From Bog-756 sp963824645 (GTDB taxonomy: Bacteria; Actinomycetota; Acidimicrobiia; Acidimicrobiales; RAAP-2): DNA of 64,000 bases. A program made the position numbers and the translations under genes. The notes below the pieces were generated by a model. That model saw nothing but the letters and a program-made list of their open reading frames with translations. It had not been told where the DNA came from and ran no database searches. The first letter of the stretch is position 1; each line of letters starts with the position of its first letter. This document shows, piece by piece, positions 8,286 through 16,538 of the stretch. The stretch spans positions 682,001 through 746,000 of the forward strand of contig CAWGQC010000005.1 in NCBI GenBank assembly GCA_963824645.1, in the 5' to 3' direction.

Positions 8286-11200
8286 ACACCGGTGGCCGAC
8301 ATCAGCGCACCACCCTCGACCAGATCGGCCCAGGAAGAAGTGGTGGCATCGATAGTGCCGTAGAGGTGGCGGGCCAATCGGAGGACCCGCCCCTCCTCGT
8401 GCCCCGGATCGTCGGCCCGGGCCCGAAGGGCGAGTACCTCATGGAACCCGATGCCCCCGAGGGCCAGCACCACGGCGGGATCATCGCCGTCGGGAAAGGT
8501 GTGGTCGTTCGACCAGTCGGCCGGCTTGGCCCGCTCGGTGTGCACCGCATAGGAGAAGTTGGGGAAGAGGGGTAGCGGCTCACGGAGGCCGCGGCAGTAG
8601 CAGTCCACCGCCACCTCGAGGGCAGTCTCCGCCACCTTCCGCCAACCCGCCCGTTCTCCGGCCACGCCCACGTCGAACACCTGGGCGTCGCCCCCGGAGG
8701 GGTTGGGCCGCCCCACCGCCACCGATCGCCACCGGTGCCGGGGATCGGTGGCCACCAGGGCCATGAGGTCCAACCAGGCCTGCACCCGATACTCGGGTTT
8801 GAGGATCGAGTAGCTGAGGCGGCACCGCCCACGATGGGGACGGGGAAGATTCAAGGGGACCGTGCCCAGGATGCGAATCCCGCTGGGAAGGGTCACTGCG
8901 ATCTCGAAGGGATCGGGCGGGGCGCCGGCCACCCCCATGGATGCGGCCACCGCCGCCACGGCCTCGACGTCACCGGCGCACGCCTCGACGGCCCGGTCGC
9001 CCAGCGATCCCGGAGGGAGAGTGGAACGCCGGCGCTCCACCGAGAGCCAGCGACCGGTGTCGACACCGGCCAGACGGGCAGCCAGCAGCCCGGACGCCAC
9101 CCGCCAGCGATCCAGGCCGGTGAGCTCGACCGGCAGCAGTACCGAGGGTTCCTCGTCGGGGGTGGGAAGGTGGGCCTCGAGTCGTTGACCGATGAAATAG
9201 GCGACCGGGTTCTTGAAGAAGGCATGCAGTTGATCCAGTTGGATCTCGATCGGGGGGGCAGGAGCCAGAGGCGCGGCCAGAAAGGGGGCCCGAACCGAAG
9301 TACGGCTGCGGCGGGCGTGGGCGGCGTCGAGGTCACCGGGGTCGAAGCCCCACACCGTGTCCGCTCGCAAACCACCCTCGGAGAAGCACTTCTCGTCGAA
9401 GGCCTGTCGGGGATGGTCGATCTCCAGTGCCGCCGCCAGCGCCGTGCGGGCGGGACCGTCGACCAGCCGGGTCACGGCTTCGAACAGCTCCGCCACCACC
9501 ACCGGTCGGGGCACCACCTGGTTGGTCCGAACGTCGCGTCCGTCGCGCAGCACGACCAGACAATCGGTGGCCGCCAGCAAGGCCTCCAGCAGGGACTGAC
9601 GTACTTCGGCCCGGGGATCGGGATCGCCCCGCTCGGGAGCGGCGGCCACCAGATCGTCGCCGGCCGCCGCCTCGGGCCCGAACGCATCCTGGTCCATCCC
9701 CAGCAGGCACACCACCCGAAACGGCACACCGCGCAACGGCGTCATCGAGCTGACGGTGATCCCGCCTCGGAAGTAGTCGGCTCGTCCGGGCAGCGCCTCG
9801 AGACGCTCGGTCCACAGGCGTTGTACGTCGACGAACTCGAGCGGCGTAGCCGACAGGCTGCCGCCGGTCGTGGCCGACTGAACCACGTCATCGAACAGCC
9901 GGTCCAGAGCCTCCTTCTGCCACCGGGTGCGATCGTCGTAGGCGAAGAGCCCCTCGCAGGCCCGGCGCAGTGCTTCCACCCAGTCCCCGACCGACTTGGC
10001 CGCATACGTCTCGACCACCAGAGCGCTGAGGCACCCTATGGCCTCGGCCAGCCGGCCCACCGTGTCAGCAGCCGCCCCCTCCACCCCGTGGGGGGAGACG
10101 TCGCCGATGGCCAGAGTCATGTCCCCGTCGTCGACGGCGGCGCCGGTGAGCAACCGATCGAGGGCGGCCTGCCAGGTGTTGCCCTCGATCGACGTCGGCA
10201 CCCCGAACCCCCGCCGATGATCCGGGTCGAGGCCCCAGCGGACATGGGTGGCCGCCACCCATCCAGCGATGTCGTCGAGGTCGTCGTCGGCGAAGCCGAA
10301 ACGGGCCCGGACCGGGCCGAGGGCCAGGAAATCGAGGACCGCCGTCGATTCGAAGCGGCCCGCCACCAGTTCCACGAGGGCGCCCACGGCGGCCAGGCCC
10401 GGATTGGTGGACCGCAGGGAGCGGTCGGTGATCCGGTAGCGCAACGCCGGAGCGCCACCACGGGTCTGCACCGGGCTCCCGTCGGCCGGGGTGGACGCCG
10501 ACTCCGCCGACGGGCCGAAAGCGGCTTCGATGAGCGGCGCAAATCGCTCGAGGCTCGGACACACCACCAGAACGTCCTCTTCGGTGAGGTTGGAAACGCC
10601 CCCGTCGAGCAGGTGGAGCAGGGTGTCCCGTAGCGCTTCGACCTGGCGGGTGGGGCCGAAGCAGGCGTGGAACTGGATGGATCGGTCCGATGGATCGAAA
10701 GGGGCCGTCCCCCCCGAACCGTTGTTGGCGTGCAGGTGGCTCTGGAGCCGTCCGAGAAGGGAGGACGGTGGCGCCGTCTTGTGCCCGTCCACCCACAGGC
10801 GGGCCGGCATCCCGTCCGCCTCGGCGTCGGCCAGGATCATGGCCGTCTCGCCATGGAGCCGACCCCATGACTGGAGGAGCGGGTGGGCCCGGACCCCTTC
10901 CCTCGACGGCTCGCCGGGGGCTCGGGTGTCCGACCGGACCCGGCGGGGGCCGGCCCGACGGACGTCGTCGGACTCGAATCGGGACGGCTCGAGCAGGAAC
11001 AGGTGGACATCCCGGTGGACGGCCACCGCCTGGGCCAGCTCGAGGAACCCACCGCCGGGCAGGAGTGTGAATCCGAACAGGGTGAGCCGGGGGGGAAGGT
11101 CGAGGACCAGCTCGTCCCGCGCCACTCGCTCCAGCAGCTCGGGCCACTCCTCGGGCGGGCTGGGCCGGTCGACCACCGCCCGGACCAGGCGCCAGAGGTG

Positions 11201-11716
11201 GGGTTGCCAGGCGTCGTGGGAGGCCAGCACCGCCCCGGCGGCGTCGACGTCCCGACCGGTGGCCCAGGCCCGGATCATCGCCGGTCGGTGGAGGTGGTAG
11301 CGGTCGAAGAGATCGGCGATGCGACGGGCCCGGGCGAAGCGCGAGCCCCCGGAAGGGAGGGTCGACAGGGCGAGCAGCGCCGGATCCTGCCCGGCCCGGT
11401 CGAGAGCGGCCAGCACCGACCACACCAGCCGATCGATGTCCCACGGATCGGGATGTTCGCCGCCCCGGTCGGCGGTCAGAACGCAGCTCCGCAGGGTGCC
11501 CGGATAGGCCCGGATCACGTTGGCCACCACCCCGTCCCCTCCGGGGCCGGAGGCACCCAGATGGCGGGCCAGCTCCAGGGACAACCAGCGCCGCATCCCG
11601 TCCGAGGGAACGGCCAGCCACTCGGGGACGAAGGGGTCGTCCGCCGGCTCGGCCCAGACCTCGGCCAGGCGGGCGGCCAGCGGCTGGGCCCCACCGGCCG
11701 CATAGGTGTGGATCAC
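8279..11716 (-). CDS. recC: Exodeoxyribonuclease V gamma subunit (RecC)
   Basis: An 1145-residue protein, the usual length for RecC, and the first gene of the recC-recB-recD operon. The N-terminus (MIHTYAAGGAQPLAARLAEV) and blocks such as TVSSMTPLRGVPFRVVCLLGMD and LDQLHAFFKNPVAYFIGQRL match RecC. RecC resembles a helicase-nuclease without working catalytic motifs, and I see no Walker A here. It holds the RecB-RecD complex together, splits the duplex and, in enterobacteria, recognises Chi. Many actinobacteria use AdnAB instead, so a complete RecBCD is a useful trait of this lineage. The 93 nt upstream hold a GC-rich palindrome that may end the neighbouring operon. Confidence 0.93.
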   Translation of the reverse strand: MIHTYAAGGAQPLAARLAEVWAEPADDPFVPEWLAVPSDGMRRWLSLELARHLGASGPGGDGVVANVIRAYPGTLRSCVLTADRGGEHPDPWDIDRLVWSVLAALDRAGQDPALLALSTLPSGGSRFARARRIADLFDRYHLHRPAMIRAWATGRDVDAAGAVLASHDAWQPHLWRLVRAVVDRPSPPEEWPELLERVARDELVLDLPPRLTLFGFTLLPGGGFLELAQAVAVHRDVHLFLLEPSRFESDDVRRAGPRRVRSDTRAPGEPSREGVRAHPLLQSWGRLHGETAMILADAEADGMPARLWVDGHKTAPPSSLLGRLQSHLHANNGSGGTAPFDPSDRSIQFHACFGPTRQVEALRDTLLHLLDGGVSNLTEEDVLVVCPSLERFAPLIEAAFGPSAESASTPADGSPVQTRGGAPALRYRITDRSLRSTNPGLAAVGALVELVAGRFESTAVLDFLALGPVRARFGFADDDLDDIAGWVAATHVRWGLDPDHRRGFGVPTSIEGNTWQAALDRLLTGAAVDDGDMTLAIGDVSPHGVEGAAADTVGRLAEAIGCLSALVVETYAAKSVGDWVEALRRACEGLFAYDDRTRWQKEALDRLFDDVVQSATTGGSLSATPLEFVDVQRLWTERLEALPGRADYFRGGITVSSMTPLRGVPFRVVCLLGMDQDAFGPEAAAGDDLVAAAPERGDPDPRAEVRQSLLEALLAATDCLVVLRDGRDVRTNQVVPRPVVVAELFEAVTRLVDGPARTALAAALEIDHPRQAFDEKCFSEGGLRADTVWGFDPGDLDAAHARRSRTSVRAPFLAAPLAPAPPIEIQLDQLHAFFKNPVAYFIGQRLEAHLPTPDEEPSVLLPVELTGLDRWRVASGLLAARLAGVDTGRWLSVERRRSTLPPGSLGDRAVEACAGDVEAVAAVAASMGVAGAPPDPFEIAVTLPSGIRILGTVPLNLPRPHRGRCRLSYSILKPEYRVQAWLDLMALVATDPRHRWRSVAVGRPNPSGGDAQVFDVGVAGERAGWRKVAETALEVAVDCYCRGLREPLPLFPNFSYAVHTERAKPADWSNDHTFPDGDDPAVVLALGGIGFHEVLALRARADDPGHEEGRVLRLARHLYGTIDATTSSWADLVEGGALMSATGVW

Positions 11717-11761
11717 GGCAGTGACCTTATCGACGGGCTGTGACCCTTTTCCGGTCCGGCG

Positions 11762-11785
11762 CCGCCGCCGGCCGGCCGGCGGCGG
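11762..11785 (-). terminator. Perfect 24-nt GC palindrome, possible terminator
   Basis: Ten bases CCGCCGCCGG are mirrored exactly by CCGGCGGCGG around a CCGG centre. It lies 24 nt past the stop of the 11810-12100 gene and 45 nt before the recC start. No T-run follows on the minus strand, so it would be an unconventional (stem-only) terminator; it could equally be a regulatory palindrome for recC. Confidence 0.4.
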
Positions 11786-11809
11786 GGAGCCCGAGGCGGG
11801 GCGCCGCTC

Positions 11810-12100
11810 TCAGCCCGAGGCGGCGGTCGAGACGGGAGGGCCGCCCAGGGAGGGCGGGATGGTCTCCAGGGTCTCGAGGATGGCCTCGGCCAGAGCCCGG
11901 GCCGATCCCGGGTCGAGCTCCACGGCCACGCGGGCGCCGGCCCCCTGGGTCGGGTTGAGCAGATCGATGTTGAGGGTGTGCTCGGCCGGGGCGTGGACCG
12001 GATGATCGAAGTAGACGGTGGCATCGGTCAGGCGGAACCAGCCCGCCGCGCCCTTGCCGCTCCCGTCCACGGGCAGTGCGGTGGTCCGATACGTGCACAT
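11810..12100 (-). CDS. DUF6295 family protein
   Basis: A 96-residue soluble protein beginning MCTYRTTALPVDGSGKGA with the blocks GWFRLTDATVYFDHPVHAPAEH and LNIDLLNP. This pattern, conserved across many actinobacteria, is the one I recall as DUF6295; the function is unknown. A GAGAGGA ribosome-binding site lies just upstream. It follows the dienelactone-hydrolase gene by 12 nt and is the last gene of the operon that starts with the DHA2 pump at 15301. There is no signal peptide or membrane segment. Confidence 0.8.
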   Translation of the reverse strand: MCTYRTTALPVDGSGKGAAGWFRLTDATVYFDHPVHAPAEHTLNIDLLNPTQGAGARVAVELDPGSARALAEAILETLETIPPSLGGPPVSTAASG

Positions 12101-12112
12101 GGCGATCCTCTC

Positions 12113-12859
12113 TCAGTCCTGGCCCAGATGCCGGTTCAGGAAATCCCAGATCCGTTGCCACCCTTCGACCGCGGCCTCCGGTCGGTAGCTGGGTCGGTCG
12201 GTGGCGAAGAAGGCGTGGCCGGCGCCTTCGTAGCTGTGGAACTCGAACTCCTTGCCCGCCTCGGTCAGCAGCTCGGCCAGCTGGTCCACCTCTTCGGGGG
12301 GAGGATTCCGGTCTTCGGCACCGAACAGGCCCAGGAGCGGGCAGGAGAGGTCCTTGACCCGATGGTCCAGCCGTTCGACCTTGAGGGGGAACCCTTCGGG
12401 TGGCGAGCCGATGACGAACGCCCCGTAACAGTCGATGGCGGCGTCCAGCTCGAGACTGCAGGCGGCCAGGAAGGACTGCCGCCCGCCCGAGCAGTATCCG
12501 ATGGTGGCCACCTTGCCGTTGGACGGCGCCAGCGAACGAAGATGGGCGATACACCCGGCCACGTCCCCGACCAGCCGCGTGTCGGGCACCCCGCCCTGGG
12601 CGCGGGCGGTGGCGGCGGCGTCATCGGACGTGGCGCCGGGGGCCTCGCGGTAGTACAGGTTGGGGCACACGGCCAGGTAGCCCCGAGCGGCGAATTTCCG
12701 GGTGATCTCCCTGGTGGCCTCGTCGTAGCCGGGCATGTGGTGGATGACCACCACGCCCCCGGTGGCGGCGCCGTCCAGAGGTTGAGCCAGATACGCCTCC
12801 ACCGGGTCACCTCCGTCCCCGCTGATTTCCACCGTCTCGGCTCGCATCGCTTCATTCAT
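12113..12859 (-). CDS. Dienelactone hydrolase family protein
   Basis: A 248-residue alpha/beta hydrolase. The nucleophile motif GYCSGG puts Cys123 in the active site, with Asp183 (GAEDRN) and His215 (GAGHAFF) completing the Cys-Asp-His triad of dienelactone hydrolases. I chose the ATG at 12857-12859 because AAGGAG lies 10 nt before it; the frame is open further upstream but runs into the MerR gene. The family opens lactones such as dienelactone from chlorocatechol or related esters, but no aromatic-degradation genes surround it. Its place behind a MerR regulator and an efflux pump suggests a detoxification role, which is inference. Confidence 0.92.
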   Translation of the reverse strand: MNEAMRAETVEISGDGGDPVEAYLAQPLDGAATGGVVVIHHMPGYDEATREITRKFAARGYLAVCPNLYYREAPGATSDDAAATARAQGGVPDTRLVGDVAGCIAHLRSLAPSNGKVATIGYCSGGRQSFLAACSLELDAAIDCYGAFVIGSPPEGFPLKVERLDHRVKDLSCPLLGLFGAEDRNPPPEEVDQLAELLTEAGKEFEFHSYEGAGHAFFATDRPSYRPEAAVEGWQRIWDFLNRHLGQD

Positions 12860-12902
12860 CGATGTAGTGCTCCTTTGTGGTTGGTCGTTCGGCAGCAAGT
12901 GG

Positions 12903-13415
12903 TCATTCCTCGTCCCACTCACGACGGGCGTCCCGCAGGGCCAGCGCTTTGGCCGCCCGCTCGTCCCGGAAGGCCCCGATACGGGACAAAGTTGTGTCCA
13001 GACGGACCAGCAGTTTGTCATTGGCCTCGATGGCACCGTCCAGAAGCTGTCGGCGGCGCTCGGGACCGGCCTGTCCCCACCGGAACTCGGACCGCAACCG
13101 GTCGAGCACGTCCACGTCCTCGGTGTCCAACACCACTCGGACTTCGGCCAGCGAGAAGCCCAGGAGCTCCTGCAACTCCCGGATCCGGATGACCCGCGCC
13201 ATGTCGGTCGCCGAGTAGAGCCGTTCGCCTTTGCCGCGGTATCCACTCGGCTTGATCAGACCGAGCTCCTCCCAGTAGCGGAGGGTACGCGTGGTCAGGC
13301 CGGTCTGCTTGGCCAATTCCCCGATGCGCAGAACGGTCGAGCCGGTGGTGTCGGTGCCCACCGACCCGGTGCCGGCGCCCCGGGGGCGGTCGGTGGTGGT
13401 GTCGGGGCCGCTCAT
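12903..13415 (-). CDS. MerR family transcriptional regulator
   Basis: A 170-residue protein. After a low-complexity Thr/Gly leader of about 25 residues comes the MerR helix-turn-helix: LRIGELAKQTGLTTRTLRYW, then GLIKPSGYRG, then RLYSATDMARVIRIRELQEL, followed by a dimerisation coiled coil. No conserved cysteine pair is present for metal sensing, so an organic ligand is more likely. Its ATG overlaps the stop of the DHA2 pump by 4 nt, and a near-perfect inverted repeat upstream of the pump (15337-15352) is a good candidate for its operator, which would make this an autoregulated efflux operon. Confidence 0.93.
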   Translation of the reverse strand: MSGPDTTTDRPRGAGTGSVGTDTTGSTVLRIGELAKQTGLTTRTLRYWEELGLIKPSGYRGKGERLYSATDMARVIRIRELQELLGFSLAEVRVVLDTEDVDVLDRLRSEFRWGQAGPERRRQLLDGAIEANDKLLVRLDTTLSRIGAFRDERAAKALALRDARREWDEE

Positions 13416-15301
13416 CCCGCTTCCACCTGGGCGATGGAGCTGCTCGAGACGTCGTCGGCCGACTCCAGGCGAGCCGACGCCCCCTCGGGAGCACCAGCCA
13501 GGGCCAGGGGACGCCCCCCATCCCTGTCCGCCCCGTCGGCCCCGTCGGCCTTGTCCGTGCCTTCGGCCTCTTCGTCGGGTTCGGAGTAGACGTAACGGCC
13601 ACCCCGAAGCCAGGAAGCCCAGGCGGCCAGCAGGCTGGCCACGATGGCGAAATCGAGGGCAGCGTGCAGGCCGGCCTGGAACGAGTGGCTGATGAGACCG
13701 GGGAAGAACCGACGGCCGGTGAGGACCTGTTGCTGAGCCAACGGCAGCTGACTCAGGGCATGGGTACCGATGAGGTGCTGAATCGGGTCATAGCCGAGGA
13801 AGGCGGCGAACAGCGTCGAAACCGGCGATAGGTGGGCGGCCGCTTCCGCCGTCTGATGGGGGATGCCGTGGGCGATAAGACCGGCCGACAGATTTTCGGG
13901 CAGCGACGAGGTCAGCCCCACGATCATCAGGGTGAAGAAGATCCCGATCGACAGAACCTGGGCCGAGTTCTGGAACGTGGTGTTCATGCCCGACCCCGCC
14001 CCCCGGTGCTGGGGGGGCAGGCTGTTCATCACCCCCGCCCGGTTGGGGGAGCCGAAGGAAGCCATGGTCAGTCCGGTCAGAAGGAGAACGATGGCGAACA
14101 GCCAGTAGGGGAAGTCGACCGGCAGGAGCTCGAGCAGGAGCAGGCAGATGGCCGAACCCACCATGCCGCCGGTGGCGAAGGGACGGGCCCCGTAGCGGTC
14201 GGAGAGGATGCCCGACACCGGACCGGCAATCAGGAATCCGGCTGTCAGCGGAAGCATGGCGACGCCCGCCCACAATGGGGTCACGGTGAAGGCGTAGCCG
14301 TGGAGCGGGAGCCAGATGCCCTGGAGCCAGATGATAAGCATGAACATGAGTCCCCCCCGGCTCAGCGCGGCCAGAAAACTGGCCAGGACGCCGCTGGTGA
14401 AGGCGCGGATCCTGAACAGCTGGAGGCGGAACATGGGTTGGGACACCTTGGTCTCGATCACACAGAAGGCGACCAGCGACAGCACGCCGACGACCAGGGC
14501 GCCGATGACATCCGGGTTCGTCCAGCCCATGGTGTGGTGACCGTAAGGCTCGATGCCGTAGGTGATCCCCACCATGACGAGAATGAGCCCGACGGCAAAG
14601 GTGATGTTGCCGGGCCAGTCGATGCGGGCGGGCCGTGGCTTACCGACTTCGCGCAGTTTGAGATAGCCCACCACCGTGGCGAACAGACCGATGGGGACGG
14701 ACACCAAGAAGATGAGGCGCCAGTTGATGGGGGCCAGGATCCCGCCCAAGACCAGGCCGATGAAGGTCCCGCTGAAGGCTGCGGCCTGGTTGACCCCGAG
14801 AGCCATGCCGCGTTGATTGTCCGGGAAGACGTCGGTGAGGATGGCCGACGAATTGGCCATCAGCATGGCCGCCCCCACCCCCTGGAAGATCCGCATGGTG
14901 ATCAACCAGATTGCTGCCGCATGTCCGGTCATCCAGGTGATGCTGAGCATGAGGGAGAAGAAGGTGAACACGGCAAAACCGAGGTTGTAGGTCCGAACCC
15001 GCCCGTAGATGTCGCCCAGCCGACCGAGGCTGACAACCAGCACACTGGTGATGACCAGAAAGCCGAGGATCATCCACAACAGGTAGAAGGTGTTGCCCGG
15101 TTCCAGGGGGTCGATCCCAATCCCTCGGAAGATGTCCGGAAGGGAGATGAGCACGATAGAGCCGTCGATGGTGGCCATCAGCATGCCCAGCGTGGAGATG
15201 AACAGGGCGATCCACTTGTAGTTGGCCGGGATCGGCCCCGACGCCCGATCCCGCCTGCGGGTCCCTGCGTCCAGGCTCTTCGTTGGCTGCCCTAGCGCCA
15301 T
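13412..15301 (-). CDS. MFS transporter, DHA2 (EmrB/QacA-type) drug efflux family
   Basis: A 629-residue membrane protein with about 14 hydrophobic helices. Family motifs include the first-helix block TLGMLMATIDGSIVLISLP, the GRLGDIYGR loop (motif A) and QGVGAAMLMANSSAILTDVFP. It is longer than the usual 480-550 residues because of a periplasmic loop between the last two helices (about 480-560) and a charged C-terminal tail containing repeated AD/GAD residues. It should export cationic or lipophilic compounds using the proton gradient. It is the first gene of a four-gene operon whose second gene is a MerR regulator. Confidence 0.93.
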   Translation of the reverse strand: MALGQPTKSLDAGTRRRDRASGPIPANYKWIALFISTLGMLMATIDGSIVLISLPDIFRGIGIDPLEPGNTFYLLWMILGFLVITSVLVVSLGRLGDIYGRVRTYNLGFAVFTFFSLMLSITWMTGHAAAIWLITMRIFQGVGAAMLMANSSAILTDVFPDNQRGMALGVNQAAAFSGTFIGLVLGGILAPINWRLIFLVSVPIGLFATVVGYLKLREVGKPRPARIDWPGNITFAVGLILVMVGITYGIEPYGHHTMGWTNPDVIGALVVGVLSLVAFCVIETKVSQPMFRLQLFRIRAFTSGVLASFLAALSRGGLMFMLIIWLQGIWLPLHGYAFTVTPLWAGVAMLPLTAGFLIAGPVSGILSDRYGARPFATGGMVGSAICLLLLELLPVDFPYWLFAIVLLLTGLTMASFGSPNRAGVMNSLPPQHRGAGSGMNTTFQNSAQVLSIGIFFTLMIVGLTSSLPENLSAGLIAHGIPHQTAEAAAHLSPVSTLFAAFLGYDPIQHLIGTHALSQLPLAQQQVLTGRRFFPGLISHSFQAGLHAALDFAIVASLLAAWASWLRGGRYVYSEPDEEAEGTDKADGADGADRDGGRPLALAGAPEGASARLESADDVSSSSIAQVEAG

Positions 15302-15336
15302 CGACCGCCGGATCCGGATCGTCCCATGGGTTTACC

Positions 15337-15352
15337 TTAACGTACACGTCAA
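15337..15352 (-). promoter_or_regulatory. Probable MerR operator upstream of the DHA2 pump
   Basis: On the minus strand the sequence reads TTGACGT-gt-ACGTTAA: two 7-nt arms with 6 of 7 bases symmetric. It starts 36 nt upstream of the pump start. The shape (ACGT core arms, 2-nt centre) resembles the LiuR-type operators of MerR proteins. I do not see a convincing -10 at the long spacing typical of MerR promoters, so the exact promoter is open. Confidence 0.5.
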
Positions 15353-15467
15353 CTAAAAGGAGGGCGCCGGCGTCGGCCCTGATCCGGGGGCCGAATGCCT
15401 CCTGCCCGCCCCGTCGACCCCGGCAAAAGACCCCGGTAGCCACCGGCGGTGGCTTAACGTCTGGCCA

Positions 15468-16331
15468 GTGCCCATCCACCCAACCCTGACCGGGGCGAGC
15501 CGGAAGCCCACGGATGCAGTTGCGGCCGGCCGGGCGGGTCGGGCCGCCCTGGTCGGGCTGGCTCTCCTGGCCGCCGGGTGCGGGAGTTCGCTGATCGGAC
15601 CGGCTTCGACCACGCCGACGTCGTCGGCCGCTTCAGTATCCTCCACTACCTCGCCCACCGGGGTGAGCGGATCGGTGGGGGTGGCCTTTCCGGTGGTCGC
15701 CTGTACCTCCGGGTCAGGGGCACCGCTGGGCAACCAGGGCTGGAAGCCCACCGTACTTCTCGCTCCGGTCCCGACCGCCCTGGTGGGCAAAGTCGAGTTC
15801 TACTCCGACGGGGTCCACACCCTCCTCGGGCCTGTGGGTTGGACCTGTGCCCAGACACCGGGGAGCAACGGAGCCAGCGGGCTGGTGGTCTCGCCACCCG
15901 GCGTACCCGTCTCCCCGGGCGGCATCCCCGCCGCCGGCCAACAGGGCATTTTTTCCATCTTCGCCGACACCGCCAACGCCCAGGGCGTCGCCCTCGTCTG
16001 TCCGTTCTTCAACGTGCCCAAGTGGCAACAGACCGAGGCCAAGTGCACCGGCGTCAAACCGGCGGGGGAACAGAGTTCCTTGCCCACTCCCGACGTGGCG
16101 TCGGTCACCGACCCACCCGGCGACGCCGGAAGCCTCGAGGGATCGGGGGGTGGGCAGCCGGTCACCGGCACCGTCATATTCCCCCAGGTCATGCCGCAGG
16201 TGACCTACGGATCGCCGGTCGAGATCGCCGTCGAGTCCTGTTCGTTGACCGACACATCGCTGTGCCCCACCATCCTCGCCGATTTCGACGTCCGCGAGTT
16301 TCCAGTTCCCTTGACGGCGAGCCGCCCGTAA
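15468..16331 (+). CDS. Secreted lipoprotein of unknown function
   Basis: A 287-residue protein starting at GTG. Residues 25-38 form a lipoprotein signal (RAALVGLALLAAGC) with Cys38 as the lipidated residue, followed by a Ser/Thr linker, so it is anchored outside the cytoplasmic membrane. The mature part is rich in Gly, Pro and Thr, has several cysteines (CTS, WTC, VCPF, KCTG, SCSLTD, LCPT) and no family I recognise. Its general style, including CPFF and CSLTD blocks, recurs in secreted actinobacterial proteins. It is divergent from the DHA2 pump and separated from the FtsH-like gene by a 207-nt gap holding two palindromes. Confidence 0.8.
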   Translation: MPIHPTLTGASRKPTDAVAAGRAGRAALVGLALLAAGCGSSLIGPASTTPTSSAASVSSTTSPTGVSGSVGVAFPVVACTSGSGAPLGNQGWKPTVLLAPVPTALVGKVEFYSDGVHTLLGPVGWTCAQTPGSNGASGLVVSPPGVPVSPGGIPAAGQQGIFSIFADTANAQGVALVCPFFNVPKWQQTEAKCTGVKPAGEQSSLPTPDVASVTDPPGDAGSLEGSGGGQPVTGTVIFPQVMPQVTYGSPVEIAVESCSLTDTSLCPTILADFDVREFPVPLTASRP

Positions 16332-16411
16332 CCACTCCCCGCAGGGGCACGGGCACGCTGTGCGCAACTGGGGTGCGCGTCCAGATGTGAGCGTCTAGGG
16401 TCGAACTCGAG

Positions 16412-16436
16412 CCCGCCGGCACACCGTGCCGGTGGG
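16412..16436 (+). terminator. Hairpin after the lipoprotein gene, possible terminator
   Basis: An 11-bp stem (CCCGCCGGCAC / GTGCCGGTGGG, one G-T pair) with a 3-nt loop starts 80 nt past the lipoprotein stop. No T-run follows. It could end the lipoprotein transcript. Confidence 0.4.
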
Positions 16437-16459
16437 ATCGCCGTCGACAGAGGGGCACT

Positions 16460-16483
16460 CGGCCGGTTCGATCGAACCGGCCG
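16460..16483. promoter_or_regulatory. Perfect 24-bp palindrome upstream of the FtsH-like gene
   Basis: Twelve bases CGGCCGGTTCGA are followed directly by their exact complement TCGAACCGGCCG. It ends 55 nt before the chosen ATG at 16539. A symmetric site with no loop suits a dimeric DNA-binding protein better than a terminator, though as RNA it could also form a hairpin. The binding protein is unknown. Confidence 0.45.
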
Positions 16484-16538
16484 CAGTCAAGGCTGCGTAG
16501 CGCGGGCCGTGCTGCGAGCGCCCAACTGGAGGCAGGCC

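Noticed and set aside
5670..8363. An 897-codon open frame on the strand opposite recB
   Set aside because: It mirrors the recB codons, has proline/glycine/histidine-rich low-complexity content and no family motif. Such long antisense frames are expected in high-GC coding DNA.
8735..10633. A 632-codon frame opposite recC
   Set aside because: Same shadow effect; composition is poor in hydrophobic core residues and there is no ribosome-binding site.
4725..11716. The recBCD region as a new anti-phage island
   Set aside because: RecBCD is housekeeping repair; no additional defence gene is adjacent.
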